Below are positions 5,539 through 7,138 of a DNA stretch of 7,138 nt, piece by piece. The DNA is from an uncultured bacterium (GTDB taxonomy: Bacteria; Bacillota; Clostridia; Lachnospirales; Lachnospiraceae): contig CALBJL010000136.1 of assembly GCA_937893485.1 (NCBI GenBank), forward strand, positions 1-7,138, given 5' to 3'. The notes under the pieces are model-generated. The model searched no databases and was not told the DNA's origin. It saw nothing but the letters and a program-made list of their open reading frames with translations. A program made the position numbers and the translations under genes. Positions within the stretch are counted from its first letter, which is position 1. Every line of letters begins with the position of its first letter.

Positions 5539-5571
5539 TTGACAAATTCCGAAAAAAATTTTTTTTATAAT
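5539..5571 (+). promoter_or_regulatory. spoIIE promoter: sigma-A hexamers 21 bp apart with Spo0A-box-like sequence on the -35
   Basis: TTGACA at 5539-5544 and TATAAT at 5566-5571 are both perfect, but the spacer is 21 bp instead of 17. This is the hallmark of the Spo0A-activated Bacillus subtilis spoIIE promoter. The -35 overlaps TGACAAA (5540-5546), followed directly by TTCCGAA (5547-5553), each one base off the Spo0A box. The spacer is a long A then T run that may bend the DNA. Transcription should start near 5578-5580, about 60 bases before the spoIIE ATG. Spo0A-P would be expected to let sigma-A polymerase use the badly spaced hexamers. Confidence 0.8.
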
Positions 5572-5572
5572 G

Positions 5573-5631
5573 ACCTCCGATGGTAACTGAGGGGATACAA
5601 AACAGTTATCCTCAATGAAATAAGCGGAGGT
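5573..5631 (+). repeat. Nested inverted repeats in the spoIIE leader
   Basis: ACCTCCG at 5573-5579 is an exact inverted copy of CGGAGGT at 5625-5631, which includes the ribosome binding site. Inside lie TAACTG (5584-5589) with CAGTTA (5603-5608), and the overlapping alternative TGAGGGGATA (5588-5597) with TATCCTCA (5607-5614, two-base bulge). The outer left arm lies mostly upstream of the predicted start site, so only the inner hairpins are likely to form in RNA. Confidence 0.5.
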
Positions 5632-5633
5632 GA
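5626..5633 (+). promoter_or_regulatory. spoIIE ribosome binding site
   Basis: GGAGGTGA, a full-strength Shine-Dalgarno sequence, lies 6 bases before the ATG at 5640 and fixes the spoIIE start. Confidence 0.85.
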
Positions 5634-5639
5634 GTAACC

Positions 5640-7138
5640 ATGAAAAAAGAAAGCTATAGGAAATTGTTGATCGCATTGCTGGGGGCGCTGATGTGCAGAT
5701 TTTCAGCGGGCGGATATTATCCGCTCATACCCGCGTATTATGCGGCTGCGCTGCTGCGCGGAGAGGGACGGCTGCTGCTCGGCGCAGTCATGTTTTTAGC
5801 GATGACGGTGGCGGTTCCGGTGGCACAGACCGTGCGTTATGCACTGGTCATGGTTGTGATCTGGCTGGTTGTAAAGATCTGCGAATGGCTCGATCACAAA
5901 TGTCTGATTATCACGGCGGCAGCTTCGGCGGCGATTGTGACATTTTCCATAAATATCTGTGGCGAGCTGTTGACGAACACGATGCGCGATGATCTGCCGA
6001 TGAAGCTGATGGAAAGCGTGATCTGTTTTGCGGGTGTATTTATCTTTTCGCGCCTGTTGTACTGGCTGCCGCTGCTCGTAGAGCGCCTTCCCGACCGCCC
6101 GATGCCGCGCGCGGCGGATGAGAACCGGCTGATGGGCTATGCGGATTCGTTCGGGGAGCTGGCGCAGATGTTTTCCGGACTGCATACGAGCAAGCGGGAT
6201 TTTACACCGGAGGAGCTGGGCAAGATCCATAATGAGATTACCGGACATATCTGTGTGGACTGTTCCCAGTGTGCCGCGTGCTGGGACAAGCCCGATACGC
6301 CGATGTATCAGGCATTGGCGGGGTATCTGACATCCATATACCACGCGGGCAGGGCGGCGGCGAAGGAGCAGGAGCAGCTACGCGCAAACTGCATCCGCAG
6401 CGAGGCAATGGCGATGGAGGCGACACGTGTGTTTGAGCGCGCCAGACTCAATCTCGCATGGTATAACCGTCTACTTGAAAACCGCGCGGTGATCGCCGAG
6501 CAGTTGGAGGCGATGGCATATATTATGCAGGACTGCACTAAGGACGCGATCGATCTGACGAAAAAAGAAAAGCCTGCGCTCTCTACGCTGCGCTATCTGG
6601 CAAAGGAGCAGGGCATCCTCGTGCAGAATGTCCGTCTGCTGGAGAAAAAGAACGGGCGGATTACACTTTCACTTGAGGCGCGCTCCAAGCAGGGAAACTG
6701 TATCTCGGTCAAGGATCTGACAAAGGTCGTCGTGCGGGCGCTCGACCTGGATATGGTGCTGCACCGCGATTCCAAATCGCTGATCGGCAAGCTGCCCGGA
6801 CCGTATGTATATGAGGAAGATACGCTCTATCACAGCACGTATGGCGTGGCACGGATGATCCGCGACGGGGCGGCAGTGTCCGGCGACAATTTTTCCTATG
6901 TGGAAAACCATGACGGACAGACGGTTCTGATGCTGTCAGACGGCATGGGCTCCGGAAACAGCGCTTGTAAGGAGAGCGAAATGGTGTTAGAGTTAATGGA
7001 GAGATTTCTGGAGGCGGGATTTACCGAGGAAGCGGCATTGCGGATGCTCAATGCAGCCTGTGTGCTGCAGGATCAGGAGGATTCCTATTCCACGGTCGAT
7101 GTGTGCGTCGTCGATCTGTATCAGGGCGATGTTGCGTT
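5640..7138 (+). CDS. spoIIE: SpoIIE, stage II sporulation PP2C-type phosphatase (C-terminus cut by window edge)
   Basis: The frame is open from the ATG at 5640 through the last base, giving 499 full codons. Residues 1-150 are membrane-embedded with about five hydrophobic segments (near 8-24 or 28-39, 44-62, 64-82, 88-108 and 122-145). A cytoplasmic helical region follows, with a cysteine cluster C205, C208, C211 and C214-W215 (CVDCSQCAACW) typical of clostridial SpoIIE. The PP2C phosphatase domain begins around 400: SDGMGSG places the metal-ligand Asp at D434, equivalent to the D610 region of the Bacillus protein, and STVD puts another acidic residue at D487. The remaining phosphatase motifs are beyond the edge. 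SpoIIE dephosphorylates SpoIIAA-P to release sigma-F in the forespore and also acts with FtsZ at the polar septum. The membrane part is about half the ~320 residues of Bacillus. Its own promoter and terminator-isolated position make it an independent unit. Confidence 0.95.
   Translation, partial: MKKESYRKLLIALLGALMCRFSAGGYYPLIPAYYAAALLRGEGRLLLGAVMFLAMTVAVPVAQTVRYALVMVVIWLVVKICEWLDHKCLIITAAASAAIVTFSINICGELLTNTMRDDLPMKLMESVICFAGVFIFSRLLYWLPLLVERLPDRPMPRAADENRLMGYADSFGELAQMFSGLHTSKRDFTPEELGKIHNEITGHICVDCSQCAACWDKPDTPMYQALAGYLTSIYHAGRAAAKEQEQLRANCIRSEAMAMEATRVFERARLNLAWYNRLLENRAVIAEQLEAMAYIMQDCTKDAIDLTKKEKPALSTLRYLAKEQGILVQNVRLLEKKNGRITLSLEARSKQGNCISVKDLTKVVVRALDLDMVLHRDSKSLIGKLPGPYVYEEDTLYHSTYGVARMIRDGAAVSGDNFSYVENHDGQTVLMLSDGMGSGNSACKESEMVLELMERFLEAGFTEEAALRMLNAACVLQDQEDSYSTVDVCVVDLYQGDVA

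Noticed and set aside
5693..6344. ORFs on both strands within spoIIE
   Set aside because: spoIIE is continuous from 5640 through the right edge, so these are shadows of a GC-rich coding frame.
1..7138. CRISPR array, tRNA, rRNA or phage defence cassette
   Set aside because: No regularly spaced identical repeats, no tRNA-like cloverleaf or conserved rRNA blocks, and no defence gene set. The HipA-like kinase alone is not enough to call one.

Overview
The window reads as a piece of a spore-forming Clostridia chromosome, most likely Lachnospiraceae. The right half carries the conserved order rqcP, yabP, yabQ, divIC-like, spoIIE, which is specific to endospore formers. The left half holds tnpV- and tnpW-type genes, which are common in Tn4451-like elements of gut Clostridia. 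No species call is possible from this stretch alone.

Left part (about 1-2600) is a decaying mobile-element segment. A partial tnpW-like gene runs leftwards off the window edge. It is followed rightwards by a small orphan ORF with no good start, a cysteine-motif protein broken by a one-base frameshift, and an AlbA_2/RecG-like ATP-binding protein. That last gene carries an early stop codon, a frame-breaking internal deletion and probably an in-frame deletion. A tnpV gene on the opposite strand then converges on it. tnpV is otherwise intact but appears to have lost its ATG to ATA. A shared hairpin separates the convergent genes.

Middle part (about 2600-3900) holds one long, AT-richer gene for a HipA-like kinase. 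It has no HipB-type partner beside it and no convincing start, so it looks like an orphan or slightly 5'-truncated accessory gene.

Right part (about 3900-7138) is core chromosome. rqcP encodes the S4-domain ribosome quality control factor. yabP and yabQ encode spore proteins of the mother-cell programme, and their stop and start codons overlap. A DivIC/FtsB-like septum protein follows, then a strong hairpin terminator. The spoIIE promoter has perfect TTGACA and TATAAT hexamers separated by 21 bp, with Spo0A-box-like sites on and upstream of the -35. This is the architecture known for the Bacillus subtilis spoIIE promoter. SpoIIE starts at 5640 and runs off the right edge inside its PP2C phosphatase domain, with a membrane region clearly shorter than in Bacillus.

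I found no convincing undescribed system. The most informative points are the spoIIE control region and the step-by-step decay of the mobile-element genes next to a conserved sporulation cluster.
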